The position numbers and the translations under genes were made by a program. A stretch of DNA of 64,000 nt, from positions 62,001 through 126,000 of the forward strand of contig FOAY01000015.1 of the NCBI GenBank assembly GCA_900109485.1. The letters run 5' to 3'. The stretch is from Kosakonia sacchari (GTDB lineage: Bacteria > Pseudomonadota > Gammaproteobacteria > Enterobacterales > Enterobacteriaceae). Positions 40,340 to 49,454 of this stretch are shown piece by piece. The notes under the pieces were generated by a model. That model was given only the letters and a program-made list of their open reading frames with translations. It did not search any database and was not told where the DNA came from. Positions within the stretch are counted from its first letter, which is position 1, and each line of letters starts with the position of its first letter.

Positions 40340-40355
40340 TAGACCGAACGGTCTA
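40340..40355. promoter_or_regulatory. NemR box upstream of nemR
   Basis: TAGACCGAACGGTCTA, a palindrome apart from the two central bases, ends 13 bp before the nemR ATG. It matches the known NemR operator pattern TAGACC-N-CGGTCTA in E. coli. Confidence 0.85.
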
Positions 40356-40368
40356 GTAGAGTGGCGCG

Positions 40369-40965
40369 ATGAGCAGAAATACCGAACACGACACGCGCGA
40401 ACACTTACTGGCGACCGGCGAGCAACTTTGCATGCATCGCGGGTTCACCGGTATGGGCCTGAGCGAATTATTGAAAACAGCAGAAGTGCCGAAAGGCTCG
40501 TTCTACCACTATTTTCGCTCAAAAGAGGCGTTTGGCGTGGCGTTACTTGAGCGTCACTATGCGGGTTACCACCAGCGGCTGGCTACCCATTTCGCCAGCG
40601 GGCCGGGAAATTATCGTGACAGGCTGCTGGCGTACTATCAGGAGACGCTGAACCAGTTTTGCCGGCAGGGCATTATCAGCGGTTGCCTGACGGTGAAACT
40701 CTCTGCGGAAGTGTGCGATCTGTCGGAGGATATGCGCGCCGCGATGGACAAAGGCGCAAGCGGCGTTATCGCCCTGCTTGCGCAAGCGCTGGAAAAAGGG
40801 CGTGAAGATCGTAGCCTTACCCTTTCTGGCGACGCGCTGACGCAAGCGCAGGTGCTGTATGCTTTATGGCTGGGTGCCAATTTGCAGGCCAAGATTTCTC
40901 GCAGTGCCCTGCCGCTTGAAAGCGCTTTGGCGCATGCGAAAACCATTATCGTTATGCCTGTGTAA
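40369..40965 (+). CDS. nemR: TetR-family electrophile/chlorine-sensing repressor NemR
   Basis: 198 residues. N-terminal TetR helix-turn-helix ([20 protein letters not shown], 30-49). Sensing residues known from E. coli are kept: Cys106 and Lys175 (the sulfenamide pair), also Cys21, Cys98 and Cys116. Positions equivalent to Cys149 and Cys153 are serines here. NemR represses nemRA and gloA until modified by N-ethylmaleimide, methylglyoxal, quinones or HOCl. Operators lie before nemR and before nemA. Confidence 0.95.
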   Translation: MSRNTEHDTREHLLATGEQLCMHRGFTGMGLSELLKTAEVPKGSFYHYFRSKEAFGVALLERHYAGYHQRLATHFASGPGNYRDRLLAYYQETLNQFCRQGIISGCLTVKLSAEVCDLSEDMRAAMDKGASGVIALLAQALEKGREDRSLTLSGDALTQAQVLYALWLGANLQAKISRSALPLESALAHAKTIIVMPV

Positions 40966-40993
40966 TCTCAGGCTTTTTTATTTCACATTTTAC

Positions 40994-41008
40994 TAGTCGA
41001 CCGGTCTA
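40994..41008. promoter_or_regulatory. Second NemR-like box before nemA
   Basis: TAGTCGACCGGTCTA, an imperfect palindrome sharing CGGTCTA with the first NemR box, lies 14 bp before the nemA start. It could allow separate control of nemA. Confidence 0.5.
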
Positions 41009-41021
41009 TTCAGGAGTTGTT

Positions 41022-42116
41022 ATGTCCAGTAAGTTATTCACGCCGCTGAAAGTGGGCGCAATTACCGTTCCAAACCGTGTTTTTATGGCTCCGCTGACGC
41101 GTCTGCGCAGCATTGAGCCGGGCGATATCCCGACACCGCTGATGGCGGAATATTACCGTCAACGCGCCAGCTCTGGCCTGATCATCAGCGAAGCCACACA
41201 AATCTCCGCGCAGGCGAAAGGTTACGCGGGCGCGCCGGGCCTGCACAGCGCCGAACAGGTCGCTGCATGGCAGAAAATTACCGATGCAGTACACCGTGAA
41301 AACGGCCGTATTGCGGTTCAACTGTGGCACACCGGTCGCATCTCACACAGCAGCCTGCAACCAGGCGGCGCAGCGCCTGTCGCGCCTTCGGCTATCAGCG
41401 CGGGCACCCGGACTTCGCTGCGTGATGCCAATGGCAACGCCACCCGCGAAGATACTTCTATGCCGCGCGCACTGGAGACCAGCGAAATCCCGGGCATCGT
41501 TAACGATTTCCGCCAGGCCGTTGCTAATGCGCGTGAAGCGGGCTTTGACCTGGTCGAACTGCACTCTGCCCACGGCTACCTGCTGCATCAGTTCCTGTCG
41601 CCATCATCCAACCATCGTACCGATCAGTATGGCGGTAGCGTGGAAAACCGCGCTCGCCTGGTACTGGAAGTGGTCGACGCCGTGAGCAAAGAGTGGGGAG
41701 CCGATCGCATCGGGATTCGCGTTTCGCCGATTGGCACGTTCCAGAATGTGGATAATGGCCCGAACGAAGAAGCGGATGCGCTGTATCTGATTGAAGAACT
41801 GGGTAAACGTGGCATTGCTTACCTGCATATGTCCGAACCGGACTGGGCGGGCGGCGAGCCGTACACCGATGCATTCCGTGAAAAAGTGCGTGCGCGCTTC
41901 CACGGCCCGATCATCGGCGCTGGCGCTTACACCGTTGAGAAAGCGGAAGCGCTGATCGAAAAAGGTTTGATCGATGCTGTGGCCTTTGGTCGCGCCTATA
42001 TCGCTAACCCGGATCTGGTGAAACGTCTACAACTGAAAGCGGAACTGAACCCGCAGCGCCCGGAAAGTTTCTATGGCGGCGGCGCAGAAGGCTATACCGA
42101 CTATCCGTCTCTGTGA
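41022..42116 (+). CDS. nemA: N-ethylmaleimide reductase (Old Yellow Enzyme)
   Basis: 364 residues, FMN-dependent OYE family TIM barrel. Conserved regions: [10 protein letters not shown] near the N-terminus, the substrate pair region [16 protein letters not shown] (about 180-195), and phosphate-binding [10 protein letters not shown]. Reduces maleimides, nitro-esters and other activated alkenes with NADPH. Second gene of nemRA, 56 bp after nemR. Confidence 0.95.
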   Translation: MSSKLFTPLKVGAITVPNRVFMAPLTRLRSIEPGDIPTPLMAEYYRQRASSGLIISEATQISAQAKGYAGAPGLHSAEQVAAWQKITDAVHRENGRIAVQLWHTGRISHSSLQPGGAAPVAPSAISAGTRTSLRDANGNATREDTSMPRALETSEIPGIVNDFRQAVANAREAGFDLVELHSAHGYLLHQFLSPSSNHRTDQYGGSVENRARLVLEVVDAVSKEWGADRIGIRVSPIGTFQNVDNGPNEEADALYLIEELGKRGIAYLHMSEPDWAGGEPYTDAFREKVRARFHGPIIGAGAYTVEKAEALIEKGLIDAVAFGRAYIANPDLVKRLQLKAELNPQRPESFYGGGAEGYTDYPSL

Positions 42117-42136
42117 TCCTCTGATTGTTCATTGAT

Positions 42137-42156
42137 AGCGGCGGGTTTCCGCCGCT
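42137..42156 (+). terminator. Hairpin between nemA and gloA
   Basis: Perfect 8-bp stem AGCGGCGG/CCGCCGCT with a GTTT loop, no T tract after it. It may stop or stabilise the nemA transcript while allowing some read-through into gloA. Confidence 0.45.
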
Positions 42157-42211
42157 ATACTAAAATGATGCATCTAACTGGAACGTTAATTCATTTATAA
42201 AAGAGGACATC

Positions 42212-42619
42212 ATGCGCTTACTTCACACCATGCTTCGTGTTGGCAACCTGCAACGCTCCATCGACTTCTATACCAAAGTGCTGGGCATGAAGCTGCTGCG
42301 TACCAGCGAAAATCCGGAATATAAATACTCGCTGGCCTTTGTGGGTTACGGCCCGGAAACCGAAGAAGCAGTCATCGAGCTGACTTACAACTGGGGCGTC
42401 GAGAGCTATGAGCTGGGCACCGCCTACGGTCACATCGCGCTGAGCGTGGAAAATGCCGCAGAGTCCTGCGAAGCGATCCGCAAAAACGGCGGTAACGTAA
42501 CCCGCGAAGCGGGTCCGGTTAAAGGCGGTACCACCGTCATCGCCTTTGTTGAAGATCCGGACGGTTACAAAATCGAACTGATCGAAGAGAAGCATGCCGG
42601 TCACGGCCTGGGTAATTGA
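42212..42619 (+). CDS. gloA: Glyoxalase I
   Basis: 135 residues, E. coli length. Nickel-dependent lactoylglutathione lyase, which isomerises the methylglyoxal-glutathione hemithioacetal. Metal ligands are in the expected places: His5 (LLHTM), Glu in VIELTYN, His in YGHIALSV, and Glu in KIELIEE near the C-terminus. In E. coli gloA is co-regulated with nemRA by NemR, and the genes are adjacent here too. Confidence 0.97.
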   Translation: MRLLHTMLRVGNLQRSIDFYTKVLGMKLLRTSENPEYKYSLAFVGYGPETEEAVIELTYNWGVESYELGTAYGHIALSVENAAESCEAIRKNGGNVTREAGPVKGGTTVIAFVEDPDGYKIELIEEKHAGHGLGN

Positions 42620-42710
42620 TCCCTTCGGGCGCACTTTGCGCCCGCTGTTTTACATCCCTTCGCAAAATTTGCCATAATGCGCTGCCATTTTCCCGTATCA
42701 AGAGATCCTG

Positions 42711-43364
42711 ATGTCCGATAACGCTCAACTTACTGGTCTGTGCGACCGTTTTCGCGGTTTTTATCCTGTGGTGATTGATGTTGAAACTGCCGGCTTTAAC
42801 GCCAAAACCGACGCACTGCTGGAAGTCGCCGCCATTACGCTGAAAATGGATGAACAAGGCTGGCTGATGCCTGACAGTACCCTGCATTTCCAGGTTGAGC
42901 CCTTCGAAGGCGCGAACCTGCAACCGGAAGCGCTGGCCTTTAACGGTATTGATCCCTCGAATCCACTGCGCGGCGCGGTAAGCGAACATGATGCGCTGCA
43001 CGCCATTTTCAAAATGGTGCGCAAAGGCATTAAAGATCAAAACTGCAACCGCGCGATTATGGTGGCGCATAATGCCACCTTCGATCATAGCTTTATGATG
43101 GCGGCCGCCGAACGCGCGTCGCTGAAACGCAATCCTTTCCACCCGTTTGTCACCTTTGATACCGCATCGCTGAGCGGGCTGGCGCTGGGGCAAACCGTGC
43201 TGTCAAAAGCCTGTGCCGCCGCAGGTATTGCCTTTGACGCCTCGCAGGCGCATTCGGCGCTGTACGATACGGAGCAAACCGCCCTGCTGTTTTGCGAAAT
43301 CGTGAACCGCTGGAAGCGTCTGGGCGGATGGCCATTGCCGCTCGCCGATGATTCACAAGCGTAA
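42711..43364 (+). CDS. rnt: Ribonuclease T
   Basis: 217 residues, DEDDh 3'-5' exonuclease that trims tRNA, 5S and 23S rRNA 3' ends and turns over tRNA CCA ends. Exo motifs: VIDVETAGF (Exo I), HNATFDHSF (Exo II) and [10 protein letters not shown] (Exo III with catalytic His and Asp). In E. coli rnt is followed by the helicase gene lhr; here a bidirectional terminator and grxD follow at once. Confidence 0.96.
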   Translation: MSDNAQLTGLCDRFRGFYPVVIDVETAGFNAKTDALLEVAAITLKMDEQGWLMPDSTLHFQVEPFEGANLQPEALAFNGIDPSNPLRGAVSEHDALHAIFKMVRKGIKDQNCNRAIMVAHNATFDHSFMMAAAERASLKRNPFHPFVTFDTASLSGLALGQTVLSKACAAAGIAFDASQAHSALYDTEQTALLFCEIVNRWKRLGGWPLPLADDSQA

Positions 43365-43392
43365 AAAAAGCGACCGAAGGTCGCTTTTTTTT
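43363..43392. terminator. Bidirectional terminator between rnt and grxD
   Basis: AAAAAAAGCGACC/GGTCGCTTTTTTT inverted repeat with a GAA loop, T tracts on both strands, beginning within the rnt stop codon. Confidence 0.92.
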
Positions 43393-43404
43393 ATTGGCGG
43401 AAAC

Positions 43405-43749
43405 TTATTCCGCAGCCGGCTCGTCTTTATGTTTTGCCGCCGCTTCTTTAATCAGCGATTGCAGTTCGCCGCGCTGATACATCTCAATGATGATATCGCA
43501 GCCGCCGACCAGTTCGCCTTCAACCCACAGCTGCGGGAAGGTTGGCCAGTTAGCGTATTTCGGCAGTTCTGCGCGAATGTCCGGGTTTTGCAGGATATCC
43601 ACATACGCGAAACGTTCGCCACAAGCAGAGAGCGCCTGCACAGCCTGGGCGGAGAAGCCGCAGCTCGGCAGCTTCGGAGAGCCTTTCATATACAGCAGAA
43701 TCGGGTTTTCAGCGATTTGACGCTGGATTTTCTCAAGGGTTGTGCTCAT
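43405..43749 (-). CDS. grxD: Monothiol glutaredoxin GrxD (Grx4)
   Basis: 114 residues. CGFS-type monothiol glutaredoxin with Cys30 in LPSCGFSAQ; WPTFPQLWV and GGCDIII glutathione-binding runs follow. GrxD dimers carry a [2Fe-2S] cluster and work in Fe-S trafficking, often with BolA/IbaG. ATG 43749 is chosen by homology, with GGAAG upstream; the frame continues about 20 codons further. Confidence 0.95.
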   Translation of the reverse strand: MSTTLEKIQRQIAENPILLYMKGSPKLPSCGFSAQAVQALSACGERFAYVDILQNPDIRAELPKYANWPTFPQLWVEGELVGGCDIIIEMYQRGELQSLIKEAAAKHKDEPAAE

Positions 43750-43986
43750 TGTCTTACTTCCTTCAACTTCTTCTACGGCTGAGATCTGACATTGTAACGG
43801 TTCAGACAAGCAACGGAAAATAACATTTTATTCACCGTTCATTATTTTATCGTCTGTCACGTAAAGTTGCCTTAAAAATATAACTTAACCCCACTCGCCC
43901 TGCTCAACTCTTAACCGTCATAGAAACGTTTTGCTGCTTTTTTTTGCGCTTGCTAACGAAACGAAGTTATAGATGCAAAAACAGTA

Positions 43987-44015
43987 TTAACTTTTGTGCT
44001 TTTTATGGATTAGAA
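43987..44015 (+). promoter_or_regulatory. Candidate sigma70 promoter of mepH
   Basis: TTAACT (43987-43992), 17-bp spacer and TAGAAT (44010-44015), about 65 bp before the mepH start. The rest of the grxD-mepH gap shows nothing else recognisable. Confidence 0.4.
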
Positions 44016-44079
44016 TCGACAGGTTTTGAAAAACCATACGCAGGCATATTATATGCTTGCCTTAACAGGGGATTGCTCA

Positions 44080-44913
44080 GTGGCGCGGATACCAAAAGCT
44101 TCGATCACGCTCTGTGCTTTGTTGTTCACCACGCTTTCTTTCACGCCATTGGCTAACGCCTCTGAACAGGCGCGAGCATCGGCCGTGCAAAAATCGCATC
44201 TGGCGAAAGCATCCGAACGTAAGAAAAAAACCACATCACAAAAAACATCAAAGAAAAGCAGTCGCAGTAAGGCAGAAAAAACCACCAGTAAAAAAACAAC
44301 AGAAAACAAGAAGTCACCGGCTAAGAAAAAAGTTTCCACCAGCAGCAAAGCCAGTCAGATTACCTCGCGTCGTAACAAAACCAGCCAGTTAAAAACTACA
44401 GAAGTCGCCTGGACGGAAAAATGCACTACGCCGCGCAAAGGCCACAAGCCTCATTGTGTCAAAGTCAAAAAGACCACGACCATCGCTGAGGCACATAAAG
44501 TGCGTATTCAGAAAGCCCAGAAAACGGCGATGTCAAAACTGATGAACCAGATTGGTAAACCTTACCGCTGGGGCGGCACCTCGCCGAGCACCGGTTTTGA
44601 TTGTAGTGGTCTGGTTTATTACGCCTATAAGGATTTGGTGAAATTCCGCATTCCGCGCACCGCCAACGAAATGTATCACCTGCGTGATGCTTCGCCGGTG
44701 AATGTGGCGGAGCTGGAAAGCGGCGACCTGGTATTCTTCCGCACGCAGGGTCGCGGCACCGCCGATCACGTTGGCGTGTACGTTGGCAACGGCAAGTTTA
44801 TCCAGTCTCCGCGCAGCGGCCAGGATATTCAGGTTACTTCCCTTAGCGAAGACTACTGGCAGCGCCATTACGTCGGCGCTCGCCGCGTCGTTACGCCGAA
44901 AACCATTCGTTAA
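44080..44913 (+). CDS. mepH: Murein DD-endopeptidase MepH (YdhO)
   Basis: 277 residues. Signal peptide (about 1-28, ending LANAS), then a Lys/Ser/Thr-rich linker (about 30-105), and a C-terminal NlpC/P60 domain with the catalytic cysteine in FDCSGLVYYAY and the histidine in ADHVGVYVGNG. Cuts DD-crosslinks during wall growth, redundant with MepS and MepM. I chose the GTG at 44080, preceded by AGGGGA, because relatives begin with the signal sequence directly after it; an ATG 18 codons earlier is in frame. Confidence 0.92.
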   Translation: MARIPKASITLCALLFTTLSFTPLANASEQARASAVQKSHLAKASERKKKTTSQKTSKKSSRSKAEKTTSKKTTENKKSPAKKKVSTSSKASQITSRRNKTSQLKTTEVAWTEKCTTPRKGHKPHCVKVKKTTTIAEAHKVRIQKAQKTAMSKLMNQIGKPYRWGGTSPSTGFDCSGLVYYAYKDLVKFRIPRTANEMYHLRDASPVNVAELESGDLVFFRTQGRGTADHVGVYVGNGKFIQSPRSGQDIQVTSLSEDYWQRHYVGARRVVTPKTIR

Positions 44914-44916
44914 TCC

Positions 44917-44957
44917 CATCGCCTGTCGTCACTGCGACAGGCGATGTTCTCTTTTTC
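44917..44957 (+). terminator. mepH terminator
   Basis: Perfect 12-bp stem CATCGCCTGTCG/CGACAGGCGATG with a six-base loop, followed by TTCTCTTTTT. Confidence 0.85.
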
Positions 44958-45016
44958 CCGTCCCCGCGATTTGTTACTCTAAGCCGCACACTCAGTAGGG
45001 TTATTGGGTGTATTAA

Positions 45017-45042
45017 AATAATGAAGGAGAGTAGCAATGTCG
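45017..45042 (+). promoter_or_regulatory. sodB translation start region (known RyhB target)
   Basis: The leader keeps the E. coli sodB start context, including AAGGAGAGTAGCAATG. In E. coli this is where the small RNA RyhB pairs under iron starvation. Pairing is inferred from conservation only; ryhB is not in the window. Confidence 0.5.
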
Positions 45043-45618
45043 TTCGAATTACCTGCATTACCGTATGCAAAAGACGCCCTGATGCCGCATATCTCAGCCG
45101 AAACGCTGGAGTATCACTATGGTAAGCACCATCAGACTTATGTCACTAACCTCAACAATCTGATCAAAGGCACCGCCTTCGAAGGCAAAACGCTGGAAGA
45201 GATCGTTAAGCACAGCGAAGGCGGCGTATTCAATAACGCCGCGCAAGTCTGGAACCACACCTTCTACTGGAATTGCCTCGCGCCGCACGCTGGCGGTGAG
45301 CCGAGTGGCGAACTGGCCGCTGCGATTGCTAAAGCATTTGGCAGCTTTGCGGAGTTCAAAGCGCAGTTTACCGATGCCGCAGTGAAAAACTTTGGTTCAG
45401 GCTGGACATGGCTGGTGAAGAAAGCGGATGGCGGGTTGGCGATTGTCTCAACGTCCAATGCGGGAACGCCGCTGACGACGGATGCGACACCGCTGCTGAC
45501 TGTCGATGTCTGGGAACATGCTTATTACATTGACTACCGCAACGCCCGTCCGAACTACCTTGAGCACTTCTGGGCGCTGGTCAACTGGACCTTCGTGGCG
45601 AAGAATTTCGCCGCATAA
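45037..45618 (+). CDS. sodB: Iron superoxide dismutase SodB
   Basis: 193 residues. Fe/Mn SOD family with the four metal ligands in [10 protein letters not shown] (His27), QVWNHTFYW (His74) and [10 protein letters not shown] (Asp157, His161). The combination with [14 protein letters not shown] at the N-terminus marks the iron type. Cytosolic superoxide removal; Fur/RyhB-controlled in E. coli. Strong AAGGAGAG ribosome site. Confidence 0.97.
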   Translation: MSFELPALPYAKDALMPHISAETLEYHYGKHHQTYVTNLNNLIKGTAFEGKTLEEIVKHSEGGVFNNAAQVWNHTFYWNCLAPHAGGEPSGELAAAIAKAFGSFAEFKAQFTDAAVKNFGSGWTWLVKKADGGLAIVSTSNAGTPLTTDATPLLTVDVWEHAYYIDYRNARPNYLEHFWALVNWTFVAKNFAA

Positions 45619-45636
45619 AACATTCTCTGCATAAAA

Positions 45637-45667
45637 CAAAGGAGGGGCATTGCCCCTCCTCTTTTTA
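45637..45667 (+). terminator. sodB terminator
   Basis: 9-bp stem AGGAGGGGC/GCCCCTCCT with an ATT loop followed by CTTTTT; overlaps the convergent ydhP stop. Confidence 0.9.
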
Positions 45668-46834
45668 CTCGACTGCCGCACAGGCTCGTTCCGGCTGTGA
45701 TCGCCCGGAAAACAGCACCACCATCAGCCCAAGCCCCGCAATAATCGCCCCCATCACCGGGACAAAATCATAACCCAGACCACCGGAAATTACCGCGCCG
45801 CCCGCAGCCGCACCGAGTGCGTTGCCGAGGTTAAAGGCACCAATGTTCACTGAAGAAGAGAGCCCCGGCGCTTCATGTGCGACGCGCATTACACGCATTT
45901 GCAGCGGCGGAACCACGGCAAAGGTCGCCGCGCCCCAGACCACCATACTGATAGCCGCGCCCACTTCGCTACGGGCCAGGAACGGAATGGCCAGCATGAT
46001 GGCAATCAGCAGGATAAGAAAGCCTTTCAGCGTACCGGTTACCGAACGATCCGCCAGTTTACCGCCAAGGTAGTTACCAATCGAGAAACCGACGCCAATC
46101 AGAACCAACATCCCGGTAACAAATACCGACGAAGCATCAGTGATGGTACGCAGCACCGGCGAAATATAGGTATAAAGTGTGAACATCGCGCCTGCGCCGA
46201 GCACCGTTGTCAGCAGCGCCGACAGCACCTGGGGACGAACCAGCACGGACAACTCTTTGCGTACATCCGGACGTTCGCCCGCTCCGCCGCCAGGCAGTGA
46301 AAAGTAGAGGCTCAGCATGGCAACCAGTCCCAGCCCGGCGGTCGCCATAAATGACATACGCCAGCCGATGGTTTCACCCAGCCAGGTTGCAGCAGGCACG
46401 CCGCCAATATTGGCGATGGTCAGCCCCATAAACATGGTCGCGACGGCGCTGGCTTGTTTCTCTTTTGCCACCACGCTTGCCGCAACAACCGACCCCAGGC
46501 CAAAGAAGGCGCCGTGGTTGAGGCTGGTGACGATGCGCGCCAGCATTAAGGTGGTGTAGTCCGGCGCGATTGCCGACAGCACGTTGCCCAGTGTAAAGAT
46601 CGCCATCAGGAAGATCAGCGCGTTACGTCTGCCACGGTGTGACAGCAGCAGCGTCATTAGCGGCGCCCCCACCATCACGCCAATCGCATAAGCGCTAATC
46701 AGCATTCCCGCCGCCGGAATGGAAACATCGACGCCACGGGCAATAACGGGCAGCAACCCCATCGGGGAGAACTCCGTTGTACCTATCCCAAAGGCGCCAA
46801 TCGCCAGGGCAAGCAGAGGGAAATTAATTTTCAT
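45665..46834 (-). CDS. ydhP: MFS drug/sugar efflux-type transporter YdhP
   Basis: 389 residues, DHA1/AraJ-like major facilitator with twelve helices. N-terminal LALAIGAFGIGTTEFSPMGLLP and the loop LLSHRGRRNALI (motif A type) are visible. Exports unknown compounds; E. coli YdhP is the positional equivalent. Start ATG 46834, preceded by GGAGTAAA. The end overlaps the sodB terminator. Confidence 0.92.
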   Translation of the reverse strand: MKINFPLLALAIGAFGIGTTEFSPMGLLPVIARGVDVSIPAAGMLISAYAIGVMVGAPLMTLLLSHRGRRNALIFLMAIFTLGNVLSAIAPDYTTLMLARIVTSLNHGAFFGLGSVVAASVVAKEKQASAVATMFMGLTIANIGGVPAATWLGETIGWRMSFMATAGLGLVAMLSLYFSLPGGGAGERPDVRKELSVLVRPQVLSALLTTVLGAGAMFTLYTYISPVLRTITDASSVFVTGMLVLIGVGFSIGNYLGGKLADRSVTGTLKGFLILLIAIMLAIPFLARSEVGAAISMVVWGAATFAVVPPLQMRVMRVAHEAPGLSSSVNIGAFNLGNALGAAAGGAVISGGLGYDFVPVMGAIIAGLGLMVVLFSGRSQPERACAAVE

Positions 46835-46960
46835 CTTTTACTCCGAAAAAGCCGTGTCGGTTGGGGACACTGTCGCAGAAGTCAAAAGTATGACATGAAT
46901 CACAAAAAACAGAAGTTAGCAGGATGACAAAAGATTATTGCAGAAGTGATAACAATGGCG

Positions 46961-46990
46961 GGGAAAAGCCGAGGGAGAAGGCTCTCCCTC
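46961..46990 (-). terminator. Probable ynhF terminator
   Basis: 8-bp stem GAGGGAGA/TCTCCCTC (46971-46990), 8 bases beyond the ynhF stop; on the minus strand a short TTTT follows after GGC. Confidence 0.6.
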
Positions 46991-46998
46991 GTGTCAGA

Positions 46999-47088
46999 TC
47001 AATGCAGCGCGGCGGTCAGCCCACCGAAAACAATCAGGCTCAGAACAATGACGGTAGTGACCAAAGAATACTTCAGATCGGTGCTCAT
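46999..47088 (-). CDS. ynhF: Small membrane protein YnhF
   Basis: 29 residues, a single membrane helix: MSTDLKYSLVTTVIVLSLIV followed by FGGLTAALH. It differs from E. coli YnhF (MSTDLKFSLVTTIIVLGLIV..., as I recall) at only a few positions. The upstream GGAGAAAA on the minus strand is a proper ribosome site. YnhF is a confirmed small protein of unknown role, retained with its formyl-methionine. Location between ydhP and purR is the E. coli location. Confidence 0.93.
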   Translation of the reverse strand: MSTDLKYSLVTTVIVLSLIVFGGLTAALH

Positions 47089-47327
47089 CAATTTTTCTCC
47101 ATTTTCATTTCCCCACAAAAAGTGAGTTTGCGCATTTTTGCACAGATAATCATAAAAATCTTGCAGGAATTAGCGGGAGATATGTTTTAGCGCTTCCCCT
47201 TTTGCTCAAGATAAGACAAAATTCGACGCTAAATTTATTAGCGTACCGGCCATTGACTCCCCTCCTGACGTTTAGTGTCTTTTTCCCGGCGTACCGCACT
47301 CACTTTGCTGGGGTTCAGGGTGATTGA

Positions 47328-47343
47328 AGGCAAACGTTTACCT
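47328..47343. promoter_or_regulatory. PurR operator O1 of purR
   Basis: AGGCAAACGTTTACCT, close to the PurR consensus ACGCAAACGTTTTCNT, 45 bp before the purR ATG. E. coli purR is autorepressed through two such sites. Confidence 0.8.
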
Positions 47344-47387
47344 TAAGTATTATCAGGAGCTTATGATATGGTCTGGAGTGATTTCTG

Positions 47388-48413
47388 ATGGCAACGATTA
47401 AAGACGTCGCGAAACGAGCAAACGTTTCCACTACAACCGTATCACATGTAATCAACAAAACGCGCTTCGTCGCTGAAGAGACCCGCAACGCCGTATGGGC
47501 AGCGATCAAAGAGTTGCATTACTCCCCCAGCGCCGTGGCGCGTAGCCTGAAGGTCAATCACACTAAATCGATCGGTTTGCTGGCCACCAGCAGCGAAGCC
47601 GCCTATTTTGCCGAGATCATCGAAGCCGTAGAGAAAAAATGCTTCCAGAAAGGCTACACCTTGATCCTTGGCAACGCCTGGAACAACCTTGAGAAACAGC
47701 GCGCCTACCTGTCGATGATGGCGCAAAAACGTGTCGATGGCCTGCTGGTGATGTGCTCCGAATACCCGGAATCGCTGCTGAGCATGCTGGAAGAGTACCG
47801 TAATATCCCGATGGTGGTGATGGACTGGGGCGAGGCGAAAGCCGATTTTACCGACTCGGTCATTGATAACGCTTTTGAAGGCGGCTATATGGCCGGCCGC
47901 TATCTGATTGAGCGCGGGCATCGCGATATCGGCGTCATTCCAGGCCCGCTGGAGCGCAACACCGGCGCCGGCCGCCTCGCCGGTTTTATGAAGGCGATGG
48001 AAGAAGCGATCATCACCGTACCGGAAAACTGGATCGTACAGGGCGACTTTGAACCGGAATCGGGTTACCGGGCGATGCAGCAGATCCTCAACCAGTCACA
48101 CCGCCCCACTGCCGTGTTCTGCGGCGGCGATATTATGGCGATGGGCGCGCTCTGCGCGGCGGATGAGATGGGGCTGCGCGTTCCCCAGGACATTTCGCTG
48201 ATCGGCTATGACAATGTGCGCAATTCCCGCTACTTTACGCCCGCGCTGACCACCATCCATCAGCCGAAAGATTCGCTGGGCGAAACAGCGTTTACCATGT
48301 TGCTCGATCGTATCGTCAACAAACGCGAAGAGTCACAATCCATTGAAGTTCATCCGCGCCTGATCGAACGCCGTTCGGTGGCGGATGGCCCGTTCCGCGA
48401 CTACCGCCGTTAA
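47388..48413 (+). CDS. purR: Purine repressor PurR
   Basis: 341 residues, LacI family. N-terminal helix-turn-helix [20 protein letters not shown] with the hinge helix [10 protein letters not shown] (about 46-55), then the periplasmic-binding-like hypoxanthine/guanine domain. Represses purine, pyrimidine and related genes when bound to hypoxanthine or guanine. ATG at 47388 follows AGTGATTTCTG; a second operator lies inside the first codons. Adjacent to the punR-punC pair. Confidence 0.97.
   Translation: MATIKDVAKRANVSTTTVSHVINKTRFVAEETRNAVWAAIKELHYSPSAVARSLKVNHTKSIGLLATSSEAAYFAEIIEAVEKKCFQKGYTLILGNAWNNLEKQRAYLSMMAQKRVDGLLVMCSEYPESLLSMLEEYRNIPMVVMDWGEAKADFTDSVIDNAFEGGYMAGRYLIERGHRDIGVIPGPLERNTGAGRLAGFMKAMEEAIITVPENWIVQGDFEPESGYRAMQQILNQSHRPTAVFCGGDIMAMGALCAADEMGLRVPQDISLIGYDNVRNSRYFTPALTTIHQPKDSLGETAFTMLLDRIVNKREESQSIEVHPRLIERRSVADGPFRDYRR
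47416..47431. promoter_or_regulatory. PurR operator O2 inside purR
   Basis: GAGCAAACGTTTCCAC lies over codons 10-15 of purR and shares the GCAAACGTTT core with O1. E. coli has its second autoregulatory site in the same place. Confidence 0.72.
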
Positions 48414-48432
48414 TCACATCCTGCGGGGGCCG

Positions 48433-49344
48433 CTACTCCGGCTCCCGCAACCATTCGCTGTTCAGCGTCTCACTGTCCCCCAGATACTCCAGCAGCCAGC
48501 TCAACGCCGGTGATGCGTCGTTTTGTTGCCATGTCAGGCAGCAGGCCGCATCCGGAAAAGGGTTCTCCAGCTCCAGCGCCACCCAGTCGCCGCTGTCCAG
48601 CCGTGGACGGGCGAAATGCGCGGGCACCATCCCCACGCACAGCCCGGCAGAAAGGCAGGCCTCTGAAGAGGACCAGTCCGGCACGATGACCCGCTTCTGG
48701 TTATCCAGCAGCCAGGTAATGCGTTTAGGCAACGAGCGCGACGTATCTTCCTGGATCAACGAAGGCCAGTTGCGCAACGTTTCATCGCTTAGCGGGCCGG
48801 GCATTGATGCCAGCGGATGGCGGCTGGAAACCACGCATTTCCAGCTCAGCATGCCCATATCACGAAACGCGTAGCGTCCACCGACCGGGATCGCCTGGGT
48901 CGCGCCAATCGCCACCTCAACGCGTCCATCTGCCAGCGCATCCCAGACACCGTTGAACACTTCCTGGTAAACCTGTAACTCGACATCGTTAAAATGTCGG
49001 TAGAAATCGACGATTAGTTGCCGTGTTCGCGCCGGTTTCACAATGTTATCCACGGCAATCGCCAGCTGGCCGCGCCAGCCGTTGGCGATCTGTTGACACT
49101 GCTGGCGGGTGATCTGCATTTTTTTGATAACAGATCGCCCCTCCTTTAAAAACCAGCTTCCGGCAGGTGTTAACTCCACATCGCGATGACGGCGTTCAAA
49201 TAACGGAACCGCCAGCCACTCTTCAAGTTGGCGCACGGTATAGCTCACCGCTGAAGGTACACGGTGCAGCTCCTGGGCGGCACCGCTGAAACTGCCGTTG
49301 CGCGCAACAGCATCAACCACTTCCAGTGAATATTCTGACCACAT
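48433..49344 (-). CDS. punR: LysR-family regulator PunR (YdhB)
   Basis: 303 residues. LysR helix-turn-helix in the first 60 residues (AVARNGSFSGAAQELHRVPSAVSYTVRQLE) and an effector-binding domain in the rest. E. coli PunR activates the divergent punC gene in response to adenosine-type purine nucleosides. Divergent arrangement with punC is kept, with about 110 bp between starts. ATG at 49344. Confidence 0.9.
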   Translation of the reverse strand: MWSEYSLEVVDAVARNGSFSGAAQELHRVPSAVSYTVRQLEEWLAVPLFERRHRDVELTPAGSWFLKEGRSVIKKMQITRQQCQQIANGWRGQLAIAVDNIVKPARTRQLIVDFYRHFNDVELQVYQEVFNGVWDALADGRVEVAIGATQAIPVGGRYAFRDMGMLSWKCVVSSRHPLASMPGPLSDETLRNWPSLIQEDTSRSLPKRITWLLDNQKRVIVPDWSSSEACLSAGLCVGMVPAHFARPRLDSGDWVALELENPFPDAACCLTWQQNDASPALSWLLEYLGDSETLNSEWLREPE

Positions 49345-49454
49345 AATCTGCCTGCAAAAATTTTGAAATCACTGCGCAAATATTAGCGTTTCACAAGCCG
49401 GAAAGCACTCCTTACACTCGACAGCCCTGAAGAAGCAACAAGGTGAGAACTCAA

